A stretch of DNA of 64,000 nucleotides, from contig OX352765.1 of assembly GCA_947095585.1 (NCBI GenBank), positions 23,280,254-23,344,253 of the forward strand, written 5' to 3'. Positions within the stretch are counted from its first letter, which is position 1; each line of letters begins with the position of its first letter. Below are positions 1-12,411 of this stretch, piece after piece. This stretch comes from Nephrocerus scutellatus. Taxonomy: Eukaryota > Arthropoda > Insecta > Diptera > Pipunculidae. The position numbers and the translations under genes are program-made. The notes beneath the pieces were generated by a model. That model was given only the letters and a program-made list of their open reading frames with translations, searched no databases and was not told the DNA's origin.

Positions 1-245
1 TTTTAGGGGACTTTTTTGAGTGTTTTGTGGGCTTTTATGAGGTCTTTTTGGAGTCTTTTGGGAGTTTTTTTTTTATTCTTCTGGGAGACTTTTTAGAGTT
101 TTTTGGGAGTCTTCGGGGAGGTTTTTTTTAAGGGTCTTTAAGGGAACTTTTTGAAGTGTTTAGGGGCCTTTTTTTGGGTCTTTTTGGGATTCTTTTGGGG
201 GTCCTTGGAAATCTTTTGAGGGTCCGTTGGGGGGTCTTTTTATTT
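1..245 (+). repeat. Degenerate G/T-rich minisatellite
   Basis: Short, imperfect units built on the theme GGGGTCTTTTG repeat with spacings of roughly 10 to 20 bases. One strand is almost pure G and T. The same sequence type returns at 15265-15535 in this orientation and at 8150-8420 and 9195-9290 in the opposite orientation. No reading frame survives in it. The left edge is cut by the window, so the true length is unknown. Confidence 0.8.
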
Positions 246-249
246 ATTT

Positions 250-420
250 AAAAAAATTTCTATCTATTTCTATTTCTATCAAGTTGTGACATTTTGTGGT
301 GCTGTGAACTCAACTATTGTGCGATAACATTTCATCGATCGTATTTACTATCTTCCTTTGCTCGTGTTATCATTCTAGTCGTATAGAATCTTAGGCTACA
401 TATAAACCTTTAATGTTTCA
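250..420. repeat. Interspersed segment, partner at about 7850-7955
   Basis: The stretch containing GTGAACTCAACTATT, GCGATAACATTTCATCGATC and a following TATCTTCCTTTGCTC is repeated at about 7865-7945 with substitutions and an extra ~20 bases inside. It has no frame and no visible inverted termini. It is probably part of an old, unnamed interspersed element; its class cannot be told from two partial copies. Confidence 0.6.
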
Positions 421-429
421 ATCACACCA

Positions 430-2680
430 AAGAAGTATAATTTCTAACGCGCGTACACAAGTCCACGCACCCACTTTTTTTGTTGCTCATTTGTAAGAGG
501 CTTCTAATCTTATGAACTGATTTAAATGCATGCCATTCTGAAAGCATACCTTGTTCTGAATATTTTTTAAAACTAGTTTTTGTATTAATCCCAAACTACT
601 CTACCTTTCACCATTATTTGTTTTTTCTTTCCTGACATGTAACTGGAGAAATATCCATTTTTATCACAAAAATTATGTGCATCTAATCTAGTGAACCGCA
701 GTGTATATCATATTCTAACGGATGTGTTGTGTTCGGTTGTTCGTGTCTGCGGTTTTACAAAAATGTGTTCGCAATAAGCAGAGCAGATCAGAGCATAATA
801 TAGCAAAGCAGAGCACATCAATACGCATGCCTTCCCCTCACGCGCAACTATAAATAGGAACACAACAATTGTAGTTGCAGATTGTAATTTGCGCCAGCAA
901 TTGCCGCTCAAGCGATGAGGATCGTGTATCGGATCGACTTATTACGATGATGTTCCTATGTTGCGATTCAAAGCTGCATCCTAATTAATATGTTTTTGCT
1001 GATATGCAATGAAAGGTGCAGCGGTAGTAGCATCTGCTACAGCAGCGGTAGCAGCTGAATGGTTTGAGTTAGTTACGCTCTCACTTCACTCACAATCCAC
1101 GCCTTTATTGCTAATCAACACATTAAACGAAACACTGATGAACCCTGGGAGGGGAAAAAAACTCAAGCTCCCGCAACTTGACGGTCGGCGCCACATCACC
1201 TAACCAGCACCACAATGCGCTTCTCATGTTGCATGTTGATGTCTAACATGGCGGCCGGCGGGCGATGACAATCAACATAACTCGGCAAACTAATAAGCGA
1301 TCATATTTGCATTTTCTACACGACACAAAGTGTGAATGAAGTCCTTCGGTGGTAAACTCCTGCGTTTGTTTACTTCACAAGGCATGCGCGCCATCGAAAT
1401 AACAGCGATGATGTATTTATTGCGCCACTGCGTACACTTTTGCAAATTTGATTTATCTTGAAACAGATTTCCATTGTTCTGTCAGCCAGCCAGTCCGCCG
1501 CATGCCGCCAAATGAAAAACTGCCGCCAATTTTGTCGCATTCATGTCGAACAACAGCGTTGTGATGTTTTACAAATTCAGAAAGAAGGATTACGCGCCGC
1601 ATTTATTTACATAAAGACTCTGATCGCTCTGATGCTCTATCATGTCTCATGTGAGAAGACTATGTCGGCTGTCAGTCTGTTCCAGTAGTGTCTAGCACGA
1701 ATTGTCCACACATCATTTGTTTGGCATTTCACTCATCGGCAGTTGTTGGGTTATGTAGTAAGCATTCATTCAGCAGCGCAGCCGCGACATGATGTCAACA
1801 ATTCATAGTGTTGATGACGCTCAAAAAAGAACTCGAGTTGCGGTGTCGCATTGATTTGAAGTCAAGTTATGCGCCATGCCGTTGGGTTTAATGTAATCTA
1901 ATCCAATTATCATTAAATGTCATTATAGAATTTCCATATATATTTATATATATTTAAGAAATACATATTAATGTCTGACTTATTTGGCTGCTTCTCGCAA
2001 GATCACTCGTTCTGCAAATCGAATTAACTAAAATCCAAGGAACCAAAAAAGAATCCTCCAGTACCACCCTAACATCGATTTTAATTCATCGTTCTTGTCT
2101 ACGTAGCCCTTGATTAGGTTTTAAAATATCGAATCATCATCACAATTGCAACTAAAATTCACATCACGACGTTCGGTTCTAGACTTTGTTGGCTTGTACA
2201 GCTCTTGCGTTTCTACAAATGATGTCAATATCGTCTGTAGGTTAAAGAGTTAACCACAAATTACGAAGTCTACAAGGGAAACCAACGCGTCCTAGAGAAT
2301 GAGGACGACATGTACCAAGTGTAGTCAATGCCCTTGTCGCAGCCCTTGATAATGATCCAGATATCTTTACCTGGCTTATAATTTTGGTCATTCGTGGTCA
2401 ACCTATACATAGTCGTGTCAGTTTATTTCGGATACCGAATTCTATCATAACCTAAGAGCCAGTGGACGGCAGACTTACGGTATTTCGACTAACCCTATAT
2501 TTTTCCATTTACTCTCTTATGAAATAGTGACTCGTTAGACCGACCGTTGGTTGGACATTGAGCTGCTCACACAAGTTCAGCTCTCTAGGTCGCGTGGAAG
2601 GTGGATAAAAAGGACCTCAAAGAAGTCAACAAAATTTCAACCCATCACACTCGCCGCACGCGTCACGCGGAATATAAAAA
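430..2680. other. Low-copy stretch without recognised gene
   Basis: All frames hold only short, compositionally biased translations (up to 95 aa), none resembling a known domain. Runs of GCAGC and ACAGCAGCGG triplets (about 1018-1060) and AT-rich patches (about 1915-1965) are present. It looks like ordinary non-coding insect DNA. No splice-bounded exon could be supported. Confidence 0.5.
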
Positions 2681-2689
2681 ATGCTATTT

Positions 2690-4260
2690 TGGACTTATAT
2701 ATCCTTTGATATCCTGCTTACAAGTCGGATCATTAATAAAAAACGGGGTGTGGCGTCTGCCAATAGATCTGTCTGCAGAGGAACCCCGCAAGGTGGAGCT
2801 CTATCCCCCCTCTATGGAATTTAGTGATGAACGAGCTGCTGATATACCAGAAAAGGGAGGGCTGCAGAATGATCGCCTAGTCGGATGACGTTGCTATTGC
2901 CGTTTCAGGAAAACACGTTAATACACTGAAGGAACTCTTACAGAATGCTCTTATAGGCTAACTAAATGCAAATGCAGATCGTTGTGGTCTGGGAGTAAAC
3001 CCATACAAAACAGAACTTGTCCTCTTCACTTGAAAATATAAAATTCCACATGTTGACGGGCACGATCCTTCCCCCATAAAGCTAAATATCTGGGTCTCAT
3101 TCTAGACAGAAAGCTAAGCTGGAAACTGGAAGTTGGAAATAAAAATATACAGAGTTCGTAAAGCAACAGTGGCACTCTTCTCCTATAGAAAAGCCATTGG
3201 GGTCTTCAACCCCATATCACGCATTGGATTTATATTTCGGTAATAAGACCTAAACTTCTGTATGGTGTGTTGGTCTGGTGGACTGCCTTGGATGAATCAA
3301 TAAATCGCGACAAACTAAGCAAAGTCCAAAGATCGGCTTGACTATGTATGGGCGAAGCTCTTCGCACCACCCCCTCCGCTGCACTAGACATACTGTTTAA
3401 CCTAACACCACTCGACATCTTCAGCAGACAAGTTGCTGCTAGCGCGAATATTCGCCTCCACACAAAGTCCCAGTGGATAAGAAATGAATTCGGACACTCC
3501 TCTATTCTGAATTAATTCAGGGTCACACCAGGAGGTATGGACCACACTATTCCACAACTACATTTCAACAACAGGTCACCATCCCCACCAGATCACTCTG
3601 GGAAGAAGGTGATATCTCGGAAAATGAATCAAGCACTTTTTATACTGACGGATCAGAAACTGATGATGGGATATGCGGAGTTGTGTTCTTATAAAGGCAA
3701 AATACAAGTCTCTCTTTCCGTCTTCCTAATCACTGCAGTGTTTTTCAAGCAGAAATCATGGCGATTAAAGAAGTCCTGTCTTGACTGAAAAGAAACGTCA
3801 TATCCACTAAGGATATCTGCATCTTTTCGGATTGCTACATGCAAACTCATGTTAAAGCAGGATGCTACTGACAAAACCAACCTTAGATGGACAAATGGTA
3901 TAACTTGTGTAGCGACAAAACAGATCTGGCCAAAACTGTATCTGAAACGCTCCAAGCTTATATTGGTTCTACACAGAGTGCACAGAAGCGCTACAGGTGT
4001 AATTACTGGGCACTGTCTTATAGAAAAGCATTCAGCAAGGCTTGGTGTATTTGCCAATGACTTCTGCAGACGCTGCATTGACGAGGAATAGGAAGATACC
4101 ATTCTTCACTTTCTCTGCACATGCACAGCTCTTTCTCTAAAGCGTAAGCTCCATTTGGAAGCAACGACCTTAACGATTTCTAAAGCACTTCGATTTCGAA
4201 GCTCCAACTGTTTCAACGAGTTGGTCTCACAATAGACCATCTATTGGTCTGAGTAAAGCA
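2690..4260 (+). mobile_element. Decayed LINE (I/R1/LOA-type), RT plus RNase H
   Basis: Read across several frameshifts and stops, the plus strand gives the order of an RNase H-bearing non-LTR retrotransposon. An RT core with a GTPQGGALSPLLWN-like motif lies at about 2775-2815. A degenerate catalytic box (SDDVAIA, for YADDVAI) lies at about 2880-2900, followed by GLGVNPYKTELVLFT at about 2990-3030. The thumb region ends with ITTP/PLDI-like text at about 3365-3425. An RNase H start (TDGSETDDGICGVVF) lies at about 3645-3690, with AEIMAIKE near 3755. The C-terminal Cys/His segment (DFCRRCIDEE then HFLCTC) lies at about 4055-4125. The endonuclease half is missing, so the copy is 5'-truncated and dead. 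The clade is inferred from domain order and motif flavour. The same family recurs in reverse at 21.4-23.65 kb. Confidence 0.85.
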
Positions 4261-4264
4261 ATCT

Positions 4265-6735
4265 AACCTATGTGGATCAGATATTTGTACTTGACCAAGA
4301 ACGCCAAGAAGAATTTAACGCCTGACAGGAAAATGAAGAAGATCCGAAAGAATCATTTTCTTGGGGGAGTCTTCACTGTCTTAGAATCTATAAGGCACTA
4401 TAGATCGTGTAACGCTCATAATAAGTGAAAATTGTTAACGATATTAGGAACGAGAGTGGCAAAGGAAACGCCCTGTAATATGCAGTCCAAGATTCACGCC
4501 ACGTTGCACTGAAGAATTCCACTTTGATATTGAATTATATAACTTAATCCTTGGAAAGGCACAAACAAACAGACAGACCAACAAAAAATAATAAAAAATT
4601 CGCTTTGTTTTGTATTTGTTCCTTGGTAAACAACAACAAAGCATGGGAATGGATCGCTCTAGTAACATAGTCACAGTCACAGTCACAGCATTATCTGATG
4701 GCGATCGACACTGATCGTTTTATGCAAATAATTCCTAAAAGTACAAACAGCGCGCGTCATTGGTATCATGATCGCGCAGGCGCAACATTATCTGCTTAGG
4801 ATCAATGGTAGATTTCCCAGATTGAGTTTGTCGAGGAGCGGCCAAACGTCGCGTCGGCCGGCCAGTCAGCCATACAAGCAACCTGGTGCTACCGTTCGTT
4901 TCAAAGTCCAAATATCATTCCCACCACATGCGGAGCCGCAACAGTTTTTCTGTTGTTGGTCACGAGTATTTTTTTCCCCGAGCCATGAAATTCTTGACTG
5001 CCTCAAGGTGCCAGTTAGTATTGTTGTTATTATTATTATTATTGTTGTTATTTTTCGCCTTGATTTGCCTCCACGCGAGTCCTTTGTAAGAGCTTGACTA
5101 TCCAAGCTGTGCTGAGAGCTCTTTTGTTTCTACGTTCGTAGCAGGCAAGCAGGCATGCAAAAATGTGAAATAAACTTTTGGTTGTTTATTTTTGGCAGCA
5201 GCGGCGGTGTGAATTTTGTCTCTGGAATTTATGGCATTCAGCTTCCAGAAGACAATGACGACGACGCATCGTTACTTTTGGGTTTTTGTTTTTAGTTTTT
5301 TCTTCGAGTAGTTAGTGGGGATATAAATTCTACTGTCAGAGATCGCACAGACCACAGAAACAGGCAGCTGTGGTCACCTGTGAAATTTTTGTGCATTTGC
5401 ATTTGTTGCGAAAATGAACGGCTGACCACATTTTTTGCCAATTTTCAGAGATTCAGATATTTGAGGCGGTAGATTTGGGATAATTCTAGGTCGTCGCAAG
5501 AAGCAACTAAAATGAAGCTATAGTGCTAATTTAAGATAAGCAAATCGAGAATATATCTCGACAGAATAGCAGCACACACAAAGCTCAAATCACCGCATGT
5601 AATTACCTTTTTAAAGCAAAAACTGACGAGGATGCGAACTGTGATGTGGAACGTGATCAGAATTGAAGCAGAAGCAAGCAGTAGCAACCGCAGCTACTAG
5701 CTTCTGTTCCGATGTTCCGAGCACTATATGTGCTTTGCTTATCAGAATGCAAGACACCGTATCCAATCGCACGAGTTCCATGTCTGCCAGACCTCACACA
5801 CAGCGGCGGATCATGCTTGCGGAGACATAAATCCGCGCCGCAATCGCAATTTTAAATGAAAATCTTAACGGCGGGGAAGACTCGGCTGCCGGCAGCCGGC
5901 ACTCGATAGATACAGTCTATCAGAGCATCGAACCAATAATGAAACTGTGTAACGCCGCGATGGTTAGACTTTCACATCGCCCTCGCATGTGTAATAAGCC
6001 CAAAAACAAAAGAAACTGTATCACGAGCTTAACAATAAAGCGCGTGGGCTAGACAACAACCACGTCTTCGCTGATTGTGGGACACACACGACACAATGTG
6101 CAGCCCAATTGCGCGCCGCCTATTAGTCGCGATCGATCAATAAAGTCTCTCAGGTTATTATTACCTGTTTATTGTCGTCTTGGATTGCGATCGCGTCGTA
6201 CATACGTCCCCGGCGACAAGACATATCATCGAAATGTGATGTCGCGCACGCGTTTGAAGTTTTCGGTGACGAGCGTCTAATGTCCGCTTTGAATGGAAAC
6301 CCTCTAATTTCCTTTCCAAATGTAATTGAATTGAAAATCGGAAATGCGATTGCATCGTTGTCGTCGGTAATGGCTTTGTGTGGAGTCCGTGCGGCATGAG
6401 GTTGATTACTTTTCATGATCACACGCAAGACACGTACATATACCAGCTTCGTTGTCGAACAATAATAGAAATACGAAGGAGTTATTGGTCCTTTAGCACG
6501 CGTTGATTAATATGTTAGGAAAGTGATGACACTGCAAGAGATGGTAATGACTTGGCATTCGTATGTAAATACTGCATTAGACGACACCCCTAATAAAAAT
6601 GTAAGTAAATATACTGTTCGATCACATGTTTCATACATACATAGATCAAAGCTTATGTAGCATTAATCATTTCCTCCATATCATAATATTGAATATATGT
6701 AGATCATTTAGATTAAAACTCTTGGGTTTCGAATG
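4265..6735. other. Low-copy stretch without recognised gene
   Basis: No domain-like translation is seen on either strand. An ATT/GTT microsatellite at about 5022-5052 creates artificial runs of isoleucine, leucine and valine codons in overlapping frames. A 6150-6430 patch is open in several frames on both strands at once, which argues for base composition rather than coding. No RNA gene is recognised. Confidence 0.5.
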
Positions 6736-6739
6736 GATT

Positions 6740-7250
6740 GTAAAAAACAACCCAAAAGAATTAAAATTTTTCCTGCGAGCCGCCCGACACCGGGGTTCCG
6801 ATTATTTCACAAATTTTTACAAAAAGGGTTGTCCATCGGACGTACACATATGTATAAAGTTTGAAGGAAATTTGGGTAAATTTTATAAAATAATTGTATG
6901 GGAGCCTCCCGACCCCAAGGCCCGAACACTACCAAATTCTTAAAAAAAGTGTTGTCCATCAGAGATATACCTTTGTATAAAATTTGAAGAAATTCTGGTA
7001 AATTTCATAAAAGAATTGTATGAGAGCTCTCTTCCAAAATTTTACAAAAAGTGTTGTCGATCGGAGATGCACATGTGTATAAAATTTGAAGAAAATCTGG
7101 TACATTTTTTAAAACAATTGTATGGGCGCCATTTGACCCCAGGTCCCGATAACAAATTCTAACAGAAATACACATGTGTGCAAAGTTTCAAAAAAATCGG
7201 GCTTTGGGAAGTGGGTTAAATTATTGATTACGTATAAAAAAAAAGTTAAG
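6740..7250 (+). mobile_element. Modular ~120-bp repeat family, copy 1
   Basis: Three to four degenerate units of about 110-120 bases follow each other. Each carries a landmark set: GGGAGCC...GACCCC..GGCCCGA, then CAAATTTTTACAAAAAGTGTTGTCCATCGG, a CACATGTGTATAAAATTTGAAG segment and AATCGGGTAAATTTT. The final part (about 7165-7225) shows the family's distinct end, TCAAAAAAATCGGGCTTTGGGAAG. All units point the same way. Other copies are at 7480, 34.7, 36.6, 37.0 and 60.2 kb, and the shared terminus also at 29.16 kb. Confidence 0.85.
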
Positions 7251-7489
7251 TAGAGAGCAGGTCGTCGTAAAAGCCTCTCCTATTTCCTAACAAAATTAGC
7301 CAACTCTCCAGTAACCAAAAGTACGCTGAATTCCACTATAAATGCTGAAAAATAAAACACATGCGAAGCACTGCAACCCAACAACAAAACAACCCCAATT
7401 GTAAAACAAGCAGTGCTGCTCACAGCGCACCACACACACAGAACACAGTCATCATAGTATGACATATCTGATGCCTGATATATGAGAAA

Positions 7490-7681
7490 AAAATTTGTAT
7501 GGGAGCCTCTCGACCACGCGGCCCGATCAGTCTCAAATTTTAATAGAAAGTATTGTCGCCGGAAATACACGTGTGTGCAAAGTTTCAATAGTTCAAAGTT
7601 TCAAAAAGTTTAAAATTGATCACAAGATCTGACCAGCCAGCCAGCTAGCCACGGGCACGCGAAGGTAATATAGAGAATTTA
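7490..7681 (+). mobile_element. Modular ~120-bp repeat family, copy 2 with 3' end
   Basis: One unit (GGGAGCCTCTCGACCACGCGG onwards) is followed by the family's terminal segment: AGTTTCAAAAAG, GATCACAAGATCTGACCAGCC, AGCCACGGGCACGC and TAATATAGAGAATTT. The short CCAG repeat just before the end is characteristic. It lies about 240 bases downstream of copy 1 and may be part of the same insertion interrupted by other sequence. Confidence 0.8.
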
Positions 7682-7849
7682 ACAAAAGAGTTTCATAGGG
7701 AAGAAGCCAGAAACCAAGCTGCAAAACTCATTTAAAAAGCTACCCAGCAACAAGCACGCTAATGAGGAGAGATCGTAGGATACTAGTCCTCCAACCGATC
7801 AAAGCCCTAAAAACGCACAAGGTACATACATGAGCATTCTGAATTATCC

Positions 7850-7960
7850 TACTGTGACACTGCGCAGTGAACTCAACTATTCTATATAATATATCGAGTC
7901 TTGCGATAACATTCCATCGATCGAATTTAATATCTCCCTTTACTCTTAACATTAAAATCA
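7850..7960. repeat. Second copy of the interspersed segment at 250-420
   Basis: It shares GTGAACTCAACTATT, GCGATAACATTCCATCGATCGAATTTA and TATCTCCCTTTACTC with the first copy. An additional TATATAATATATCGAG stretch lies between the first and second blocks. No coding content. Confidence 0.6.
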
Positions 7961-8149
7961 CCAACCAAAAATATGTGGTAGGTATTTTATGATACTCTGT
8001 GCAAAGAAGAGCAGCGCCTCTGTGACTATATGCAAGTAGCTGGTCATGTAAAAAGAGAACAATGTTTGATTAACAGATATAGAAATAGCTACGAAAATAA
8101 TTTTTTCCAATCTATATTTTTTGTTGATAAAATATTCTTGTAGAAGGCC

Positions 8150-8420
8150 CTTAAAAGACGCCCAAGAGACCACCAAAAACCCTCAAAAAACCGCAAAAAA
8201 AAACCTTTAAAAGACCCTCAAAAGACCCCTTAACGACTCTTAGAAGACCCCCAAAAAACCCCCACAAGACTTTCAAAAGATCCTTTAAAGACCTCCAAGA
8301 GATTCTCAAAATGTTTTCAAAAGACCCCCTAAAAGACGCCCAAAAAAATCCCTAATAGACCACCAAGGGGTCCTCAAAAGACTTCCACAAAAGACCGTCA
8401 AAGGACCTCAAAAACAGGTC
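8150..8420 (-). repeat. Degenerate C/A-rich minisatellite
   Basis: Imperfect units of the type AAAAGACCCTC repeat for about 270 bases. The reverse complement matches the G/T minisatellites at 1-245 and 15265-15535. Units vary in length and a single consensus cannot be fixed by eye. Confidence 0.8.
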
Positions 8421-8819
8421 CATTATCCCAACAAAGAATATAGCATAATTCCCTCTTTTTCCCTTTCTAGACAAGTACCTTTTCGCCGCCCCAGCTCCTA
8501 TGCAGCAGCTACAAAGCAGAAATGATTGTCCTAAACTGTAAGAACAATAAAACAGAGGAATGGGTTAATAAACAAGATCTCAACCTCAACGGCCACATCC
8601 CGTCACCATAGTAGGCTACTTCTTAAAAACGCTTCTGGTCTTGAAAATTACAAGATTCTAGGCATAATACAAAGGATTCCAAAAAGGTAAAACCGTGGAT
8701 CCAGCGCGGAGATAACCCCCAAGGTTAGCTCCGACTGAGTTAAAAAATAAAGATGTTCTAAAGGAATGGAAGTAGACTTCTCCAAAAACTCAAATATAAA
8801 ACGGCCAGACCAAGTAATG

Positions 8820-9190
8820 GATGAGGCCACCTCCACAGACGACTTACCTGGGGAAAACATATTGAGTCTAAAAACGCAATCAAGCGGAACTCAAATTTTA
8901 CAATCTACACTGGATGCTCATCAATCAATCAATCAGTCTAGATAAAAAAGTTGTTCTCAAATAAAGCAAACATCAAGCCAATATGGAATTATGGCATTCA
9001 GCTCTTGGGCTCAGCAAGCGCTTCCAATCTAGAACTCCTGCAACGGTTGCAGTCCAGAATCCTAAGAATAATTAAGAAAGCATCATGGCACTTTAGAAAA
9101 TCCCTGCTGCATAAAGACCTGAATATCCCAACACTCGCAGAAGAAATCAACGTCCAAAAACATAAGTATGGCTTAAAACTTACTTGAATC
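8820..9190 (+). mobile_element. Jockey-like LINE, RT C-terminal end
   Basis: The plus strand encodes RRLTWGKHIESK near 8835, then NIKPIWNYGIQLLGSASAS (about 8967-9025), LELLQRLQSRILRII (about 9030-9075) and HKDLNIPTLAEEI (about 9110-9150), ending at a stop near 9185. This is the typical end of the reverse transcriptase of Jockey-clade LINEs, which lack RNase H. Upstream domains are absent or unreadable. It sits directly between two C/A minisatellite tracts. Confidence 0.85.
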
Positions 9191-9194
9191 CTGA

Positions 9195-9290
9195 AATTCC
9201 CCCCCCCCAAAAGACCACCAAAAGACCCTCAAAACACCCTCAAATAACTCCCAAGAAGAACCCCAAAAGATCTTCAAAAGACGACGCACT
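9195..9290 (-). repeat. Short C/A-rich minisatellite tract
   Basis: After a C homopolymer, units like AAAAGACCACC and AAAGACCCTC repeat for under 100 bases, matching the longer tract at 8150-8420. It starts only a few bases after the Jockey-like stop codon, so it may be part of what was inserted or of the target. Confidence 0.7.
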
Positions 9291-9294
9291 CTCC

Positions 9295-10205
9295 CCATAT
9301 ACCGATGCCCCACCACGTACTTAACTATTCCGCTCATGTGATCGGCATTTCCGTAACGCGTAACGATCGAAAATTGTAGCAAAGAAGTTTCACTTAAAAA
9401 TAAAATTTGCTCGAAATTATTTGAATAATCGTTTTTTTTTTTAATTAAGATTTGATATTAACTGTGAAGCTTTAGGACTCCATGTTCGTTTTCATCGATG
9501 TTCAATTCAATGTTAATTCAGATATAAAGAATTTTGATTTTCCCTCCTGCTCTTTGCAATTACAATTAATGTTCCATTTATCAACATAACGAATAAAAAA
9601 ACGTCTAGAATATTTGTTTTAATATTCACGTGAAGCGTTACTTGCTTTCCTTTTTTTTTTTTTAAGTTTCCCAGTTTCGCTCCCTTTCTTTACCTAAAAA
9701 GAACCACTAATCCTCGATTATTAGGGAGAGGGACTCTAAACCACATCCACATGCGTGTTCCTGTACTATTTCACTTAAGTCATTTGCGTTTTGTTTTTCA
9801 GTGAAATTAACAACAACAACCAAATAGGGAAAATATATAATTAAGGCAAAGAATTACAAGAAAAAACAAACAAACAAACAAATAACATGAAAAATATGTT
9901 AACAATGAGAATAAATAATAATAATTACAAATTAAACGACATAATTGTTATAGTTGTCGCCATTACTGTTTAGTGTGCAGTTGGCCTGCCTGTGGTACCC
10001 TGCCAACCAACGTATTGCATTTGAAATTGCGTTCATAGTGTGAGCGGTATTTTCCTTCCTAATTGAAGTGGGAACATGGACAAAGGCATTAAAGCATAAT
10101 CATATTTCCATGTTAACACGTTTTCACAATTTATTCCGATTTTGAGGCTCTTTTCTAGTAGTGACAGGTCGTAGCTGCGTTTGCATTTGCACTAAGAATT
10201 GTTCC
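9295..10205. other. AT-rich low-copy stretch
   Basis: Poly-T runs (about 9430 and 9650), CAAC repeats (about 9810) and an AAAC repeat (about 9865-9885) dominate. No translation resembles a protein domain and no RNA gene is seen. Confidence 0.5.
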
Positions 10206-12070
10206 AACAATTTTGATAAAATATTCTTTAATCAAATGCATGCAAATGCAAATGAGAGAAGTGCAGCGTAGTGTAAGACGTGACAAACGTAATTATATTA
10301 ACAACTTTGCCTCCGAAGCAGAGAAAGCAGCGAGCAGGTGCGATAGCAGAACCGTTTACAGAATCACCAAAGAGTTGACAGGTGGTCACCGCTCTAGCCA
10401 ACATCCGGTGAAAGGCCTAGATGGTGCTGTACTCGTTTCAGATAAGGATCAGCTCAAGCGATGGAAGGAGCATTTCTCTACCGTCCTAAACCGTGTATTC
10501 GCTAACGATATGCACCCAAATCAAACGGAGCTGCCGAAAGTAACAATTTCCCGAATTCGCACCTCAACTCCCAGTAAAGATGAGATCGCTACCGCGATCA
10601 ACGCATTAAAGAACAACAAGTCGGTAGGACTAGATGGTATACCCGCAGAGCTTCTGCGTGCCGCTCCAACGACATCAGCATAGCTTTTATATCCTCTTTT
10701 AGAGAGAGCTTGGGAGGCAGAAAGTTTCCCCGAGGAGTGGAAGAAGGGACTGATTGTCAAGCTCCCTAAAAATGGAGTGTCTTATGGAGTGCGAAAACTG
10801 AAGATGCATTTGTGTTCTTCCTGCAGTTGGAAAGGTTATAGCCAAAGTAGCGAATTAAGGAATATCTGGAAGATACACTCGATGCCGAACAAGCAGGTTT
10901 CCGCACTGGATCCTCCTGTGTAGACCACATAAACACTCTGCGCATCATTATTGAACAGTGCGTTGAATTCCGGTCACCACTGCACCTGTTGTTCATCGAT
11001 TTTGAGAAGGCGTTTGACAGTGTCAACAGACTGTTTATCTGGCCCGCCTTGCGCAGGAGAGGTATACCCGATAAAGTAATCGCTATTACTAAAGCAACCT
11101 ATGATGGCTCTAAATGTCATGTGCTGCATAGAGGAAAGCTGTCAGAGGAATTCGCGATACTAAGTGGGGTACGACAAGGTTGCATTCTATTGCCCATACT
11201 TTTTTTCTTGGTTGTTAGCGATGTACTTCGCGCAGCTTTATCTACTGGAAACGGAGGAATTCGTTGGACTCTTACATCTCAATTCAAACATCTGGACTAC
11301 GCTGACGACGTTTGTTTACTCTCGCACAGGATTATGGAGCTGCACCAAATGACAACAAATGTGGAAAGGGAGGCAAATGTTGCGGGTTTGATGATTAATA
11401 CTGCCAAAACCAAAATCATCAACCTCGGCACTAACTCAGTTAACTCAAGTTAACATTGCTTGACAGCCGGTAGAGAGACTAGAGAGTTTCCAATATCTTG
11501 GGAGTTTTGTATTGACCGAAGGTGGAACCAAACAGGTTATTGTCAACTGAATCGGCAAAGCAAAATCAGTGTTTTGAGTGATGTTCATGATATGGCGAAG
11601 CAATGCGATCAGCTTGAACACCAAGCTGCGACTGTTCCGTTTAAATGTTAAATTTGTGCTGTTGTTTGGGTGCAGCACTTGGAAGGTGACCCCTACTATC
11701 ACAAAAAGATTACAAGCGTTCATAAATAGGTGCCTACGGAACATCTTAAGAGTTTTCTGGCCTAACCGTATCTCTAACGAACATCTTTACTAGAGAACGG
11801 GTCAGGAACCAATAGGGACAACCCTCCAACGAAGGAAGTGGCAGTGGATTGGTCATACACTCCGAAAAGGCGACAGCTCCATAGCAAACTACGCAATGCA
11901 ATGGAATCCGTTATCTCAGGATGATAGAAGAACGGGTCGTCCGAGAAATACATAGCGCAGAACAGTTAAGGAGGAGTCACGGCAATTGGGGAAGAGGTGG
12001 ACAGAGCTGAAGCTAATCGCCAGGAACCAGAGTCCCTAGGACCCACAAGGGGATATAGGACATAAGTAAG
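10205..12070 (+). mobile_element. RTE-like LINE, endonuclease missing
   Basis: The first open segment (10213-10683) carries VQRSVRRDKRNYINN, KRWKEHFSTVLNR and NNKSVGLDGIPAELL, the linker and first RT motifs. After a stop and a frameshift come LEDTLDAEQAGFRTGSSC (about 10865-10920) and FIDFEKAFDSVNR (about 10992-11030), which holds the first catalytic Asp. GVRQGC lies near 11167-11185 and the YADD box at 11298-11309. The C-terminal part has FINRCLRNILRVFWPN (about 11719-11768) and RKWQWIGHTLRKGD (about 11836-11877). At least four stops or frameshifts make it inactive. It ends with a short TAAG-type repeat at about 12060-12075, as RTE-type LINEs often do. Clade placement is by motif memory only. 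Confidence 0.88.
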
Positions 12071-12074
12071 TAAA

Positions 12075-12410
12075 GTATAGTTACATATATACAGGGTTAA
12101 AATATAGCGTTGTCTCGAAGAGTGAGGCTTTTGGTAGCGGGTTTGCTTAAAGTTCCTATTGTTTTGATTTGCGTCCCTTCGGCTTGTTACTGTAAAACGC
12201 TTCTGCCTAGATTGCTCGGTTTTCGTACGAAGACAGGCTATCCTTTAATTTGTTCAATGATCTGGTTTAATAGAGCGCCATTTTATTGACTGGATCGTCA
12301 GGTATACCATAAATTATGTACCCTATTGATGGCTATTTTCAACATTTCCTCTCGTTGCTGTCCTTTGCTTCTTCATATTCTGTAAAACCTTTTGCGCGTT
12401 CTCTACCACT
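12075..12410. other. Stretch without recognised feature
   Basis: This 340-base gap between two LINEs has no clear domain. In reverse, a faint YIIYGIPDDP-like phrase near 12310 recalls retroviral-type Gag proteins of LTR elements, but it is too short to call. Confidence 0.3.
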
Positions 12411-12411
12411 C

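Noticed and set aside
3689..4102. 137-codon minus-strand frame
   Set aside because: It lies antisense to the RNase H and C-terminal part of a LINE whose plus-strand motifs are clear.
5370..5430. Hairpin as a possible microRNA precursor
   Set aside because: Only about eight outer base pairs match and the interior does not fold into a long stem.
6150..6430. Overlapping frames of 75-92 codons on both strands
   Set aside because: Open in three or more frames at once with no domain; best explained by base composition.
12075..12410. LTR-retrotransposon Gag remnant on the minus strand
   Set aside because: Only one short phrase (YIIYGIPDDP) hints at it; no zinc knuckle, protease or LTR was found.
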